Shown in pieces: positions 1 to 6,401 of a DNA stretch of 11,229 nt. This DNA is from Methanobacteriota archaeon (lineage in GTDB: Archaea > Hydrothermarchaeota > Hydrothermarchaeia > Hydrothermarchaeales > SZUA-236): assembly GCA_003695745.1 (NCBI GenBank), contig RFHW01000025.1, positions 1-11,229 on the forward strand, read 5' to 3'. Made by a program: the position numbers and the translations under genes. Numbering within the stretch: position 1 is the first letter of the stretch; each line of letters begins with the position of its first letter. Below the pieces are notes generated by a model, which made no database searches, had not been told where the DNA came from, and saw only the letters and a list, made by a program, of their open reading frames with translations.

Positions 1-1
1 T

Positions 2-106
2 AGAGCCGGAGTGCTGAAACCAGACGTGAAAAGTGAAGATTACTGCAGCCTTGTAAACCAGAGAATCGAGGACATCAAGGCCTGCCCAATCGGGAAAAGG
101 TACTGA
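2..106 (+). CDS. C-terminal fragment of an unrecognised protein
   Basis: An open frame enters from the left edge and ends at a TGA at 104-106, giving 34 residues that finish with CPIGKRY. The fragment has two cysteines (in DYCSL and KACPIG) and is mostly charged or polar. The frame has no stop over its visible length and is followed by a 57-base non-coding gap, so it is probably the end of a gene that starts outside the window. It is too short to assign to a family. Confidence 0.45.
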   Translation, partial: RAGVLKPDVKSEDYCSLVNQRIEDIKACPIGKRY

Positions 107-154
107 GATAGAAGTGAGGGCTGCCCATGGGTGTAACAAAATAATACTCATTTT

Positions 155-160
155 GGTGAT
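155..160 (+). promoter_or_regulatory. Shine-Dalgarno-like site of the response regulator
   Basis: GGTGAT lies three bases before the ATG at 164. It is complementary to the anti-Shine-Dalgarno end (GATCACCTCCT) of the 16S rRNA in this same window. An AT-rich stretch (AAAATAATA, about 138-146) lies just upstream but is too close to the ATG to be a confident TATA box. Confidence 0.5.
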
Positions 161-163
161 ACA

Positions 164-580
164 ATGGCGACCATAATGCTTGTAGACGATGACAAGATGC
201 TTAGACTGATATACAGGGTTATACTTGAGCAGGAAGGGTATCAAGTGATTGAAGCAGAGTCCGGCCTGGAATGTCTCAAGATTCTTGGGGAAGGTGAGAA
301 ACCTGACCTGATACTTATGGATGTAATAATGCCTGATCTGGATGGCTGGAAGACCTGTAAGAGGATTAAAGAAAATCCAGAAACCAAAGATATTGTTGTT
401 GCAATGCTCACGGTATTAGATCAACCGGCTGATGAGGTTAGGAGCCTGAAATCGTTTGGCGCAGACTGGCACATATCAAAGCGGATGAACAAAACCCTGA
501 TTCTTGAGACCGTTAAATGGCTTCTCAGCAGCCAAAAATCAAAGAAGGAAAAACCAAAGAGCATCATTGAAATAAAATGA
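164..580 (+). CDS. Stand-alone response regulator (receiver domain only)
   Basis: A 138-residue protein made almost entirely of one CheY-like receiver domain (about residues 2-123). The acidic pocket is VDDD at 7-10, the phosphoacceptor is D53 in LILMDVIMPDLDG, the switch threonine is T83 (AMLT), and the conserved lysine is K106. The usual Lys-Pro after the fifth strand is Lys-Arg here (SKRM). There is no output domain, only a short basic tail (SKKEKPKS), so it probably acts by protein-protein contact after phosphorylation by a histidine kinase encoded elsewhere. No kinase is visible in the window. It ends 9 bases from the convergent moaE stop. The start is supported by GGTGAT just upstream. 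Base composition is more AT-rich than most of its neighbours. Confidence 0.93.
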   Translation: MATIMLVDDDKMLRLIYRVILEQEGYQVIEAESGLECLKILGEGEKPDLILMDVIMPDLDGWKTCKRIKENPETKDIVVAMLTVLDQPADEVRSLKSFGADWHISKRMNKTLILETVKWLLSSQKSKKEKPKSIIEIK

Positions 581-589
581 AGTTGCAGA

Positions 590-1009
590 CTAGGGATGCT
601 CCGTCACCCAGACCTCGCCGTCTTTGGTGTGCTCCTTCTTCCAGATGGGCACGATCTGCTTGAGCTCGTCGATGAGCCAGCGGCAGGCGTCGAAGGCGTC
701 CTTCCGGTGCATTGCCCCCACCACGATGAGGACGATGTTCTCGCCAGCAGGTATCTGGCCGTATCTGTGTATTATGCTTGCCTCGATGATGTCGAACCTC
801 TCCATCGCCTGCGCCCGCAGCTCCTCCAGCTTCTTCTCAGCCATCCCGGGGTAGTGCTCGAACTCGAGCTTCTCCACATCGCCGGTTTCCTCGGTAAAAT
901 CCCGCGCCGTGCCGAGAAAGACCACGATCCCCCCTATCCTCTTCGAAGCGGCCTTCACCTTCTTTATCTCCTCTTCCACCGAAAAATCTTCCTTCTGCAC
1001 CCTTATCAT
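590..1009 (-). CDS. moaE: Molybdopterin synthase catalytic subunit MoaE
   Basis: A 139-residue protein of the MoaE family. MoaE is the large subunit of molybdopterin synthase, which moves sulfur from the MoaD thiocarboxylate onto precursor Z (cPMP) to form the dithiolene in the cytoplasm. Family signatures are present: FLGTARDF (31-38, with Arg36), EFEHYPGMA (49-57), HRYGQIPAGE (81-90), HRKDAF (101-106) and the active-site lysine segment PIWKKE (121-126). The start at 1009 is preferred over one 13 codons upstream because AGGAGGG ends five bases before it and because the longer form would overlap moaD. Only one base separates it from the moaD stop, so the two are translated from one message. 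In archaea the product may serve tungsten rather than molybdenum enzymes. Confidence 0.95.
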   Translation of the reverse strand: MIRVQKEDFSVEEEIKKVKAASKRIGGIVVFLGTARDFTEETGDVEKLEFEHYPGMAEKKLEELRAQAMERFDIIEASIIHRYGQIPAGENIVLIVVGAMHRKDAFDACRWLIDELKQIVPIWKKEHTKDGEVWVTEHP

Positions 1010-1010
1010 C

Positions 1011-1265
1011 CTACCCTCCTGACACCGGCGGGAATATGGCAACTTCATCGCCCTCCTTCACAGGATAATCCCCGTCCATCACCTCATGGTTCACAGCGAC
1101 CGTGGCAACACCATCCTTCCAAGCCTTCTTCAGCTCAGGGAACTCCTTGCCAAGCCTCTTCATCAGCTCTGTCAGGGTCATCCCATCCTCAAAAGGTATC
1201 TCAACCCGGTCTGTCCCTGTCCTCTCCCTGAAACCAGCGAAAAAACGCACAGTGACCATGGTCAT
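1011..1265 (-). CDS. moaD: MoaD/ThiS-type sulfur carrier, molybdopterin synthase small subunit
   Basis: An 84-residue ubiquitin-fold protein ending in Gly-Gly (PPVSGG). That terminus is adenylated and thiocarboxylated in MoaD proteins so the carrier can donate sulfur. Typical features are the N-terminal strand MVTVRFFAGFRERTG, the mid segment VAVNHEVM and GDEVAIFPPVSGG at the end. The adjacent moaE argues for MoaD rather than ThiS. Archaeal relatives (SAMPs) can also be attached to other proteins, so a second modifier role cannot be excluded. The ATG directly follows the stop of the hexuloisomerase gene (TAG-ATG), which implies coupled translation. An ATG two codons further in (1259) is an alternative start. 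Confidence 0.9.
   Translation of the reverse strand: MTMVTVRFFAGFRERTGTDRVEIPFEDGMTLTELMKRLGKEFPELKKAWKDGVATVAVNHEVMDGDYPVKEGDEVAIFPPVSGG
1014..1020 (-). promoter_or_regulatory. Shine-Dalgarno site that fixes the moaE start
   Basis: Read on the minus strand, AGGAGGG lies inside the last codons of moaD, followed by the moaD TAG, one base and the moaE ATG at 1009-1007. It is a near-perfect match to the 16S 3' end and selects the shorter MoaE start. Confidence 0.8.
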
Positions 1266-1853
1266 CTACTCTATAGTAGCATGCCTCTTTTTCAGGTCGC
1301 TCTCGCTCTTCTTCAGCCGCGCCATGAGCTCTGCAATGAGCCCGTCCAGAAGTATGAGGACAGAGATCTCAAAAAGCGTTCCCAGAGGGGCCAGCGTATA
1401 GTGCTCGCCCTTGATCTGGCGTATCTGAAAGTCCTTAGAGCCTGGGTCAATCACCCTGCCCGGCACAAGAAGGATGTCGTCTGAGAGGCTGCCCAGAGTG
1501 GACTCAGGATAGGATGTGATGGCAACGACCCTTGCACCCACGCTCTTCGCTATCTTTGCAGAGTTCACAACAGAGGTGGTCTCGCCTGAGCCTGATATGG
1601 TGATGAATATGTCCTCGGGCTCTATAGCCGGGGTTGTGATCTCACCCACCACATGGACGGCGATGCCAAGGTGCATGAGCCTCATGGCAAAGGCCTTCGC
1701 CACAAGACCTGAGCGCCCGGCCCCGTAGATATAGACCTTCTTGGCATGCTCTATGTTGTTGATGAGCTTGTTCACCTGCTGCTCATCAAGGTTCTCGGCC
1801 ACGAACCTCACGTGGTCTGTTATGCTGTCCATGGATTCCCTCAGGACCTTCAT
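1266..1853 (-). CDS. hxlB: 6-phospho-3-hexuloisomerase (SIS domain)
   Basis: A 195-residue single-SIS-domain protein. Signatures are YIYGAGRSG (41-49), AKAFAMRLMHLG (52-63), TISGSGETTS (85-94), APLGTLFE (155-162, with the conserved Glu162) and ILLDGLIAELM. These match archaeal 6-phospho-3-hexuloisomerase, which interconverts D-arabino-hex-3-ulose 6-phosphate and fructose 6-phosphate. Together with hexulose-phosphate synthase it supplies ribulose 5-phosphate in archaea that lack the oxidative pentose pathway. The partner synthase is not in this window. The ATG overlaps the TGA of the upstream gene (ATGA), and GGAGAGG precedes it by eight bases. A GTG seven codons upstream would lengthen the protein but would place that site inside the gene. 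A kinship to other SIS sugar isomerases is possible but less likely. Confidence 0.88.
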   Translation of the reverse strand: MKVLRESMDSITDHVRFVAENLDEQQVNKLINNIEHAKKVYIYGAGRSGLVAKAFAMRLMHLGIAVHVVGEITTPAIEPEDIFITISGSGETTSVVNSAKIAKSVGARVVAITSYPESTLGSLSDDILLVPGRVIDPGSKDFQIRQIKGEHYTLAPLGTLFEISVLILLDGLIAELMARLKKSESDLKKRHATIE

Positions 1854-2650
1854 CTTCGCTTCCTCTCCGGACACTCGTATATGCAGGAGCCGCAGCTACC
1901 CCTGAGCGCCTTAATGGGCGGCTCACCTTTTATACTCTTAACAACATCAAATATATCTTTTACCCACCTTTCACCCCCTTCGATGATAAAGGTATAGGAG
2001 CCTTCGCCGCCTCCTATCCCGCCTGCGCCTATGACGTGCACTTCCACATCTCCAAGGAGCTTGAAGGCCTCCCTTTCGGTTATAACCTCCCCGGAGAGGG
2101 GCATCACCCCTACAGGCGCGCCGGTGGACAGATCCATCTGATATATCCCTGCCACAGTGGAGACCTTCTCTATGGAATCAGGTATCAGCTTCTCCAGACC
2201 CACAGGTATGATGATGGGCACTCCACGCGCCTTAAGCGTGCCGAGCACATGCCCGATGGTCCCGCCTGTCTTGGAGGCGAGCATAACCCCGGCTACGCCC
2301 CCTGGGTCCACAGCATTAGCGCCCTTGATAAAAAGGTCATCGGGGCCCATCTCACGGACAACATCCTCAACACCCTCATCACAGACCACGCCCTCTCTCA
2401 GGACGATGGAATCAAGCCTCTCCTTTCTGGGCACCACACATGTGCCCTTTCCGTCGATCATGCCTGCCACAAAACGCTCCTTGGCAAGACCACTCTTCAG
2501 CAGCTCCTCAGCCACGAAGGCGTTGGTTGAGCCCAGGTTGATGACCACGATCCCCTTTTTAAAAGCCCTTTTCACCCGCTCATGTTTGACAAGGGCCTTT
2601 GCAATCAGCCTCTTTGACTCCGATGGTGTGAGGGTGATCTGGGCCTTCAT
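1850..2650 (-). CDS. Uncharacterised conserved protein with a Cys-rich C-terminal tail
   Basis: A 266-residue soluble protein that I do not recognise as any characterised enzyme. It begins ITLTPSESKRLIAKALV and continues with a strand-loop GIVVINLGSTNAFVAEELL (33-51). That loop recalls the phosphate-binding loop of NagB/RpiA-like sugar-phosphate proteins, but only loosely. Glycine-rich segments follow: FIKGANAVDPGGVAG (107-121), SKTGGTIGHVLG (126-137) and HVIGAGGIGGGEGS (205-218). The C-terminus has cysteines 253, 256 and 260 (CGSCIYEC) followed by a basic end, so it could bind zinc or an Fe-S cluster. No signal peptide or membrane segment is seen. It is the first gene of the operon with hxlB, moaD and moaE and overlaps hxlB by ATGA. 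The start has no Shine-Dalgarno site and appears leaderless. Confidence 0.85.
   Translation of the reverse strand: MKAQITLTPSESKRLIAKALVKHERVKRAFKKGIVVINLGSTNAFVAEELLKSGLAKERFVAGMIDGKGTCVVPRKERLDSIVLREGVVCDEGVEDVVREMGPDDLFIKGANAVDPGGVAGVMLASKTGGTIGHVLGTLKARGVPIIIPVGLEKLIPDSIEKVSTVAGIYQMDLSTGAPVGVMPLSGEVITEREAFKLLGDVEVHVIGAGGIGGGEGSYTFIIEGGERWVKDIFDVVKSIKGEPPIKALRGSCGSCIYECPERKRR
1862..1868 (-). promoter_or_regulatory. Shine-Dalgarno site of the hexuloisomerase gene
   Basis: GGAGAGG on the minus strand, eight bases before the ATG at 1853 and inside the 3' end of the preceding gene. It favours this ATG over the upstream GTG at 1874. Confidence 0.6.
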
Positions 2651-2676
2651 GGAGCTTGGGTAACAGCTAATAATAG

Positions 2677-2684
2677 ATATATAT
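2677..2684. promoter_or_regulatory. Shared, self-complementary TATA box for two divergent genes
   Basis: ATATATAT is its own reverse complement. Its centre is 30.5 bases from the first base of the ATG at 2711 (+) and 30.5 bases from that of the ATG at 2650 (-). Archaeal transcription usually starts about 26 bases from the TATA centre, so both messages would begin three to four bases before their start codons. Neither ATG has a Shine-Dalgarno site. No second TATA-like element is evident in the 60-base gap. Confidence 0.6.
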
Positions 2685-2710
2685 TTCTATCTTCCCATCT
2701 ATTCACTTCA

Positions 2711-3472
2711 ATGGCCCAAGAGAACCCTGTCCCTGTCTACGGCGAAAAGGCCCTTAAACTTGGAGAAACGCTGGTCCTTTCCGACCTGCACATAGGGATG
2801 GAGCAGGAGCTTGGCGCAAAGGGTGTTTCCATCCCATCTCAAACCAAAAACATGGAGAGGCGGATCCTCTCGCTCATAAAAAGGACCGGGGCAGAGGAGC
2901 TGGTCCTCCTCGGCGATGTGAAGCACAACATACCCTCTCTCTCCATTCAGGAATACAGGGAGATACCGCTTTTCCTGAAGAGGCTCTCAGAAGAGGCGGC
3001 TGTCACTGTAGTGAAGGGCAATCACGACGGCAATCTTGAGAAGATCGCCCCGGAGACACCGGTTTTAGACTCGCTGGAAAGGGAGGGCGCCCTCCTCACA
3101 CACGGGCACGGATGGATAAAGGCCGGGAGGATAGATGCAGATGTGGTTGTCATGGGCCACTGCCACCCTGCCGTGGCCTTTGTGGATGAGTTCTCCAGGA
3201 CCAGCAAAGAGCCGGTGTGGATCAGGGCGCAGTTCAATGAAGGGATAAAAGAGCATTACGCTGTTGAGGAGCCGCCTGAGCTCATAGTCATGCCCGCCTT
3301 CAACGACCTAATAGGCGGCGTGGCCTTTAACAGAGGGCTGGAGGGCCAGCCCATCGGCCCCTATTTCAAATCCCGCATGGTCGATCTGGAGGATGCCCGC
3401 GCATATCTCCTTGACGGAACAGACCTCGGCACACTATCTGATCTAGAGGCTGCCCACAAAAAAACCGATTAA
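2711..3472 (+). CDS. Calcineurin-like metallophosphoesterase, archaeal SbcD-related type
   Basis: A 253-residue cytosolic metallophosphoesterase. The dimetal-site motifs appear in order: SDLHIG (D25, H27), GDVKH (D69), GNHDG (N104, H105, D106), HGHG (H131, H133) and GHCHP (H150, H152). The short length and DLHIG/GDVKH signature fit the archaeal family related to the SbcD/Mre11 nuclease domain. The substrate of that family is not firmly known, and there is no Rad50/SbcC partner here, so a DNA-repair role should not be assumed. The gene is leaderless or nearly so behind the TATA box at 2677-2684. Its last 30 bases overlap the 3' end of the convergent prenyltransferase gene. Confidence 0.88.
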   Translation: MAQENPVPVYGEKALKLGETLVLSDLHIGMEQELGAKGVSIPSQTKNMERRILSLIKRTGAEELVLLGDVKHNIPSLSIQEYREIPLFLKRLSEEAAVTVVKGNHDGNLEKIAPETPVLDSLEREGALLTHGHGWIKAGRIDADVVVMGHCHPAVAFVDEFSRTSKEPVWIRAQFNEGIKEHYAVEEPPELIVMPAFNDLIGGVAFNRGLEGQPIGPYFKSRMVDLEDARAYLLDGTDLGTLSDLEAAHKKTD

Positions 3473-4264
3473 GGCAAGAAGCATCGCCTTTTTGATATGT
3501 CTCTGCGCCGAAGAGGCCTTTTCCGCAGGCGATCGAAGCAGGTCTTTCATGGACCTGAGGAGAAGGATGTCCCCGGCCACGATGAATGGGGTGTAGAGGA
3601 AACCGGCAAAACCCATCGTATACGGTAGCGGGCTCAATAGAATGGTTGCGGCCAGGAGGATCATGGCAATCGCCCCCGACGCCTTAAAACCATATTTCAC
3701 AGGCAGCGTTTCCAGGACGCTTGCATCGCCTTCGTAGTCTTCAATGTCCTTTACGATCTCCCGCGCGGTGTTTATGAGGAGGGCTATGAAGACGAGGAGG
3801 AGAGTGGGCCGGGGGTTCTCTGCCACAAGGCCGCCGAAGAGGAAGGGCGATGCCACGAGATAGCTTACGGTCAGGTTCTTCGTGAAGCCGCCCTCCCGCT
3901 TTATGGCCGCCCCATAGAGATAGAGGAGGGCCGTGTTGAAGAGGGCCAGCAGCATGGCAGGGAGGTTTATGAAGGCTGAGAGGGCCACCCCGGCTGTGAA
4001 GAGGAGCAGGGCATATCTGTGGGCGCCTCCCCGTGTGATCAGGCCGGAGGGCAGCGGGCGATAGGGACGGTTCACCCTGTCAATATCGTAGTCGAAATAG
4101 TCGTTTACCGTGTTCCCGGCTCCGCATATCAGGAAGGCGGCGGCCACAGCCAGCAGGAGCCCGGCTCCGGACACGTTTGAAGCAGCGATCCGCGCGCCTA
4201 TGAAGACGGCGAACCCGGCCATGAGACAGTTCAGCGGGCGCAGAACCGCGATATAGCCTCGCAT
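3443..4264 (-). CDS. Digeranylgeranylglyceryl phosphate synthase (UbiA family)
   Basis: A 273-residue polytopic membrane prenyltransferase with about eight hydrophobic segments. Aspartate-rich motif 1 is NDYFDYDIDRVNRPYRPLPSG (N54, D55, D58, D62) and motif 2 is DIEDYEGD (D173, D176, D180). Together they bind Mg2+ and the prenyl diphosphate. The NRPYRPLPSG context is typical of the archaeal enzyme that adds the second geranylgeranyl group to geranylgeranylglyceryl phosphate, making the core of ether lipids. A longer in-frame reading exists up to 4648, but its extra 128 residues are not membrane-like and run antisense through the phosphatase gene. The start at 4264 also lies 27-28 bases from a TATA-like box, suggesting a leaderless message. 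The 3' end overlaps the metallophosphoesterase by 30 bases. Confidence 0.92.
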   Translation of the reverse strand: MRGYIAVLRPLNCLMAGFAVFIGARIAASNVSGAGLLLAVAAAFLICGAGNTVNDYFDYDIDRVNRPYRPLPSGLITRGGAHRYALLLFTAGVALSAFINLPAMLLALFNTALLYLYGAAIKREGGFTKNLTVSYLVASPFLFGGLVAENPRPTLLLVFIALLINTAREIVKDIEDYEGDASVLETLPVKYGFKASGAIAMILLAATILLSPLPYTMGFAGFLYTPFIVAGDILLLRSMKDLLRSPAEKASSAQRHIKKAMLLALIGFFVGSL

Positions 4265-4287
4265 GATCTCGTCCCTCGCATGAGGAC

Positions 4288-4295
4288 AATATAAA
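4288..4295 (-). promoter_or_regulatory. TATA-like box of the prenyltransferase gene
   Basis: TTTATATT on the minus strand, centred about 27-28 bases before the ATG at 4264. The predicted transcription start is about one base from the start codon. There is no clear GGAGG-like site at proper spacing. Confidence 0.5.
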
Positions 4296-4339
4296 CGCTT
4301 CGCCTGCCTTCCTTTATAATCCGGCCTATGGCATAAATC

Positions 4340-4347
4340 TAAATATC
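4340..4347 (+). promoter_or_regulatory. TATA-like box of the inositol monophosphatase-family gene
   Basis: TAAATATC on the plus strand is centred about 30 bases before the ATG at 4374. The predicted start of transcription lies within a few bases of that ATG. The match to a TATA box is weaker than at 2677-2684. Confidence 0.4.
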
Positions 4348-4373
4348 TTGGCAGGTAAAGTGGCTTCAAAAAC

Positions 4374-5159
4374 ATGGTGGATGAGATGAGCGGCTCTGAA
4401 GAGATGGAAACAGCCATAAAGGCGGCGAGAGAAGCGGGCAGAATCCTCATGTCATGGTACGGCCGGACACATGTGACATACAAGAAGGACAGGAGCATCG
4501 CGACCGAGGCTGACCTGGAGTCTGAAAGGACCATAAAATCAATCCTGACCCAGGCCTTCCCTGAGCACTCCTTCCTCGGCGAGGAATCAGGGCTGGAAAA
4601 GAGGGATGGCGAGTACACATGGGTGGTTGACCCATTAGACGGGACCACGAACTACACCATCAAAAACCCCTATTTCGCGGTGTCCATCGCCCTCGTGCAT
4701 CGGGAGGAGCCTGTCCTCGGCGTTGTCTACTATCCTGTTGCAGAGGAGCTCTTCACCGGTGAAAAGGGAAAAGGCGCCGCACTCAACGGACGGGAAATCG
4801 AGGTGTCGAAAAAGGAGGTGGTCGGGGAATCGGTTGTCACCTTCTGCAACAACCGCAGCGAATCCTCGATCAGGCGGATGGCCCGGATATTCCTTGATAT
4901 GAAGCTGGTCACAAACAAGCTCAGGCAGCTTGGCGCAGGGGCACTTGAGCTCTGCTATGTGGCATCCGGCAGGACCGAGTCCTTCCTCACGCCTGATGTG
5001 AACCCCTGGGATGTGGCTGCAGGCACGGTGATCGTGAGAGAGGCCGGCGGCATGGTGACGGACTTCGAGGGAAGGCCCTTCACAACAGCCTCCAGGGACA
5101 TCCTAGCGTCAAACGGTCTTGTACACCGGGAGCTCCTTGAGATAGTGAAGGGCAAGTAA
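4374..5159 (+). CDS. suhB: Inositol monophosphatase / fructose-1,6-bisphosphatase family protein
   Basis: A 261-residue Mg2+-dependent phosphatase. The metal-binding signatures are FLGEESG (67-73, with E70 and E71), WVVDPLDGTTNY (83-94, with D86 and D89) and NPWDVAAG (210-217, with D213). Archaeal members commonly dephosphorylate both myo-inositol 1-phosphate and fructose 1,6-bisphosphate (class IV FBPase), so roles in inositol lipid synthesis or gluconeogenesis are both possible and the sequence does not decide. The start at 4374 is taken because it suits a leaderless message. An ATG at 4386, preceded by GGTGG, is an alternative. It is divergent from the prenyltransferase and stops six bases before the convergent argJ stop. 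Confidence 0.9.
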   Translation: MVDEMSGSEEMETAIKAAREAGRILMSWYGRTHVTYKKDRSIATEADLESERTIKSILTQAFPEHSFLGEESGLEKRDGEYTWVVDPLDGTTNYTIKNPYFAVSIALVHREEPVLGVVYYPVAEELFTGEKGKGAALNGREIEVSKKEVVGESVVTFCNNRSESSIRRMARIFLDMKLVTNKLRQLGAGALELCYVASGRTESFLTPDVNPWDVAAGTVIVREAGGMVTDFEGRPFTTASRDILASNGLVHRELLEIVKGK

Positions 5160-5165
5160 GGGGGT

Positions 5166-6365
5166 TCAGGTGGTGTACTCGGCATTCACCTTCACATAGC
5201 TGTGGCCGAGGTCGCATCCAAAAGCTGTTGCAGTGTATTGGCCTGCGCCGAGGTCTATGATGAATCGGAACTCTCTGCCTTTGAAGACCTCTGCCGCCGC
5301 TTTGAGCTCAGCGCTGCCCTTCAGGGCGACTCCCACACCATCCCTTACAAGCGGCACATCACGCTCCTCGTTTTTCACACGGAGGCTCAATTTCGACGCC
5401 TCAAACTCCGCACCAGAGTACCCCACCGCAGCTATGACCCTGCCCCAGTTCGGGTTCTCGCCGAAGACAGCTGTCTTCACAAGGGTCGAGCCTGCAACGG
5501 CCCTCGCGGCGCGTTTGGCGTCTTCAGGGGACCTTGCGCCCCGTATCTCCACCTCAAAGAGCTTGGTCGCCCCCTCGCCGTCGCGCACTATCATCCGTGC
5601 AAGGTCGGTGCACACCCCTTCAAGGGCAGACCTGAGATCCTCGTTTATGCCATTGTTCCCGGCCTTTCCATTGGCGAGCAAAACAACCATGTCATTTGTG
5701 CTTGTGTCGCCGTCCACAACAGCCATGTTGAAGCTCTTTTCAACGGCCTCACCAAGGAGGGCATCCGCCTCCTCCGGGCTCAGACGGGCATCGGTCATGA
5801 TAACAGCGATCATGGTGGCATGGCGCAGCTGCGGCGCAATCATCCCAGCGCCCTTTGCAATGCCTGTGATGCGCACTGTCCTGCCGTCCACCACAGCAGT
5901 CCTGGAGGAGACCTTTTCAAAGGAGTCGGTGGTCCGCATGGCGTCAGCGGCCGCTGTGATGCCATTATCATCGGAGTTTAAGCCGGCAGAAACGTCATCA
6001 ATCAAACGCCGGATCTCATCCATGTCAAGAGGCTGTCCGATGATGCCTGTGGAGTTCACGATCACATCCTCTGCCCTCATGCCAAGGGCGGCCGCCGTCT
6101 GCCCGGCCATGGCGCGGGCATCTTCCACACCCCGCTGGCCTGTGAAGGCGTTGGCGTTCCCAGAGGATATGACCACGGCACGGGCCTTCCTGTCCCTGCC
6201 ATGCTCTATGGACACTTCAAGGGGGGCGGCCCTGATCCTGTTGGCGGTGACCATGAGCGAGCACGTCGCCTCCTCTTCAGACGCAACAATGGCAACACCG
6301 TATTTCCCACCACGCTTCCCGCCAGCAAGAAAACCGGGGACAGAGATATCCTTGGAATTAGCCAT
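5166..6365 (-). CDS. argJ: Glutamate N-acetyltransferase / ornithine acetyltransferase ArgJ
   Basis: A 399-residue ArgJ, full length for the family (about 390-410). ArgJ moves the acetyl group of N-acetylornithine to glutamate in the cyclic arginine pathway. Some members also use acetyl-CoA, which cannot be judged from sequence. Signatures include VPGFLAGG, SSGNANAFTGQRG, VNSTGIIGQPL, VVDGDTSTNDM, DGEGATKLFEVEI and the C-terminal VNAEYTT. Self-cleavage should occur before Thr184 in HATMIAVIMTDA, giving two chains. The usual APNMATM context is APQLRHATM here. The start is uncertain: ATGs at 6386, 6371 and 6365 are all in frame. I chose 6365 because a TTTTAAAT box lies about 29 bases upstream and because it suits the usual N-terminal length. 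The gene follows the nitroreductase at close range. Confidence 0.93.
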   Translation of the reverse strand: MANSKDISVPGFLAGGKRGGKYGVAIVASEEEATCSLMVTANRIRAAPLEVSIEHGRDRKARAVVISSGNANAFTGQRGVEDARAMAGQTAAALGMRAEDVIVNSTGIIGQPLDMDEIRRLIDDVSAGLNSDDNGITAAADAMRTTDSFEKVSSRTAVVDGRTVRITGIAKGAGMIAPQLRHATMIAVIMTDARLSPEEADALLGEAVEKSFNMAVVDGDTSTNDMVVLLANGKAGNNGINEDLRSALEGVCTDLARMIVRDGEGATKLFEVEIRGARSPEDAKRAARAVAGSTLVKTAVFGENPNWGRVIAAVGYSGAEFEASKLSLRVKNEERDVPLVRDGVGVALKGSAELKAAAEVFKGREFRFIIDLGAGQYTATAFGCDLGHSYVKVNAEYTT

Positions 6366-6390
6366 GCTCATCTCATAGGATATCATTTGA

Positions 6391-6398
6391 TTTAAAAC
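6391..6398 (-). promoter_or_regulatory. Possible internal TATA box before argJ
   Basis: ATTTAAAA on the plus strand reads TTTTAAAT on the minus strand, between the nitroreductase stop and the argJ start codons. A start about 26 bases downstream would fall near 6368, between the ATGs at 6371 and 6365. argJ may therefore have its own promoter as well as readthrough from the genes upstream. Confidence 0.35.
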
Positions 6399-6401
6399 TT
6401 C

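Noticed and set aside
596..1484. Open frames on + opposite moaE, moaD and the isomerase gene
   Set aside because: The minus-strand genes have full family signatures and coupled starts; the plus-strand frames do not resemble any protein.
4265..4648. An N-terminal extension of the UbiA prenyltransferase
   Set aside because: The extra residues run antisense through the phosphatase gene and have no membrane or family features; the TATA box at 4288-4295 supports the start at 4264.
5233..6378. A 381-codon open frame on + opposite argJ
   Set aside because: It is antisense to a clear ArgJ, low in complexity (Ser/Ala/Pro-rich) and without any recognisable motif; it is a shadow of GC-rich coding sequence.
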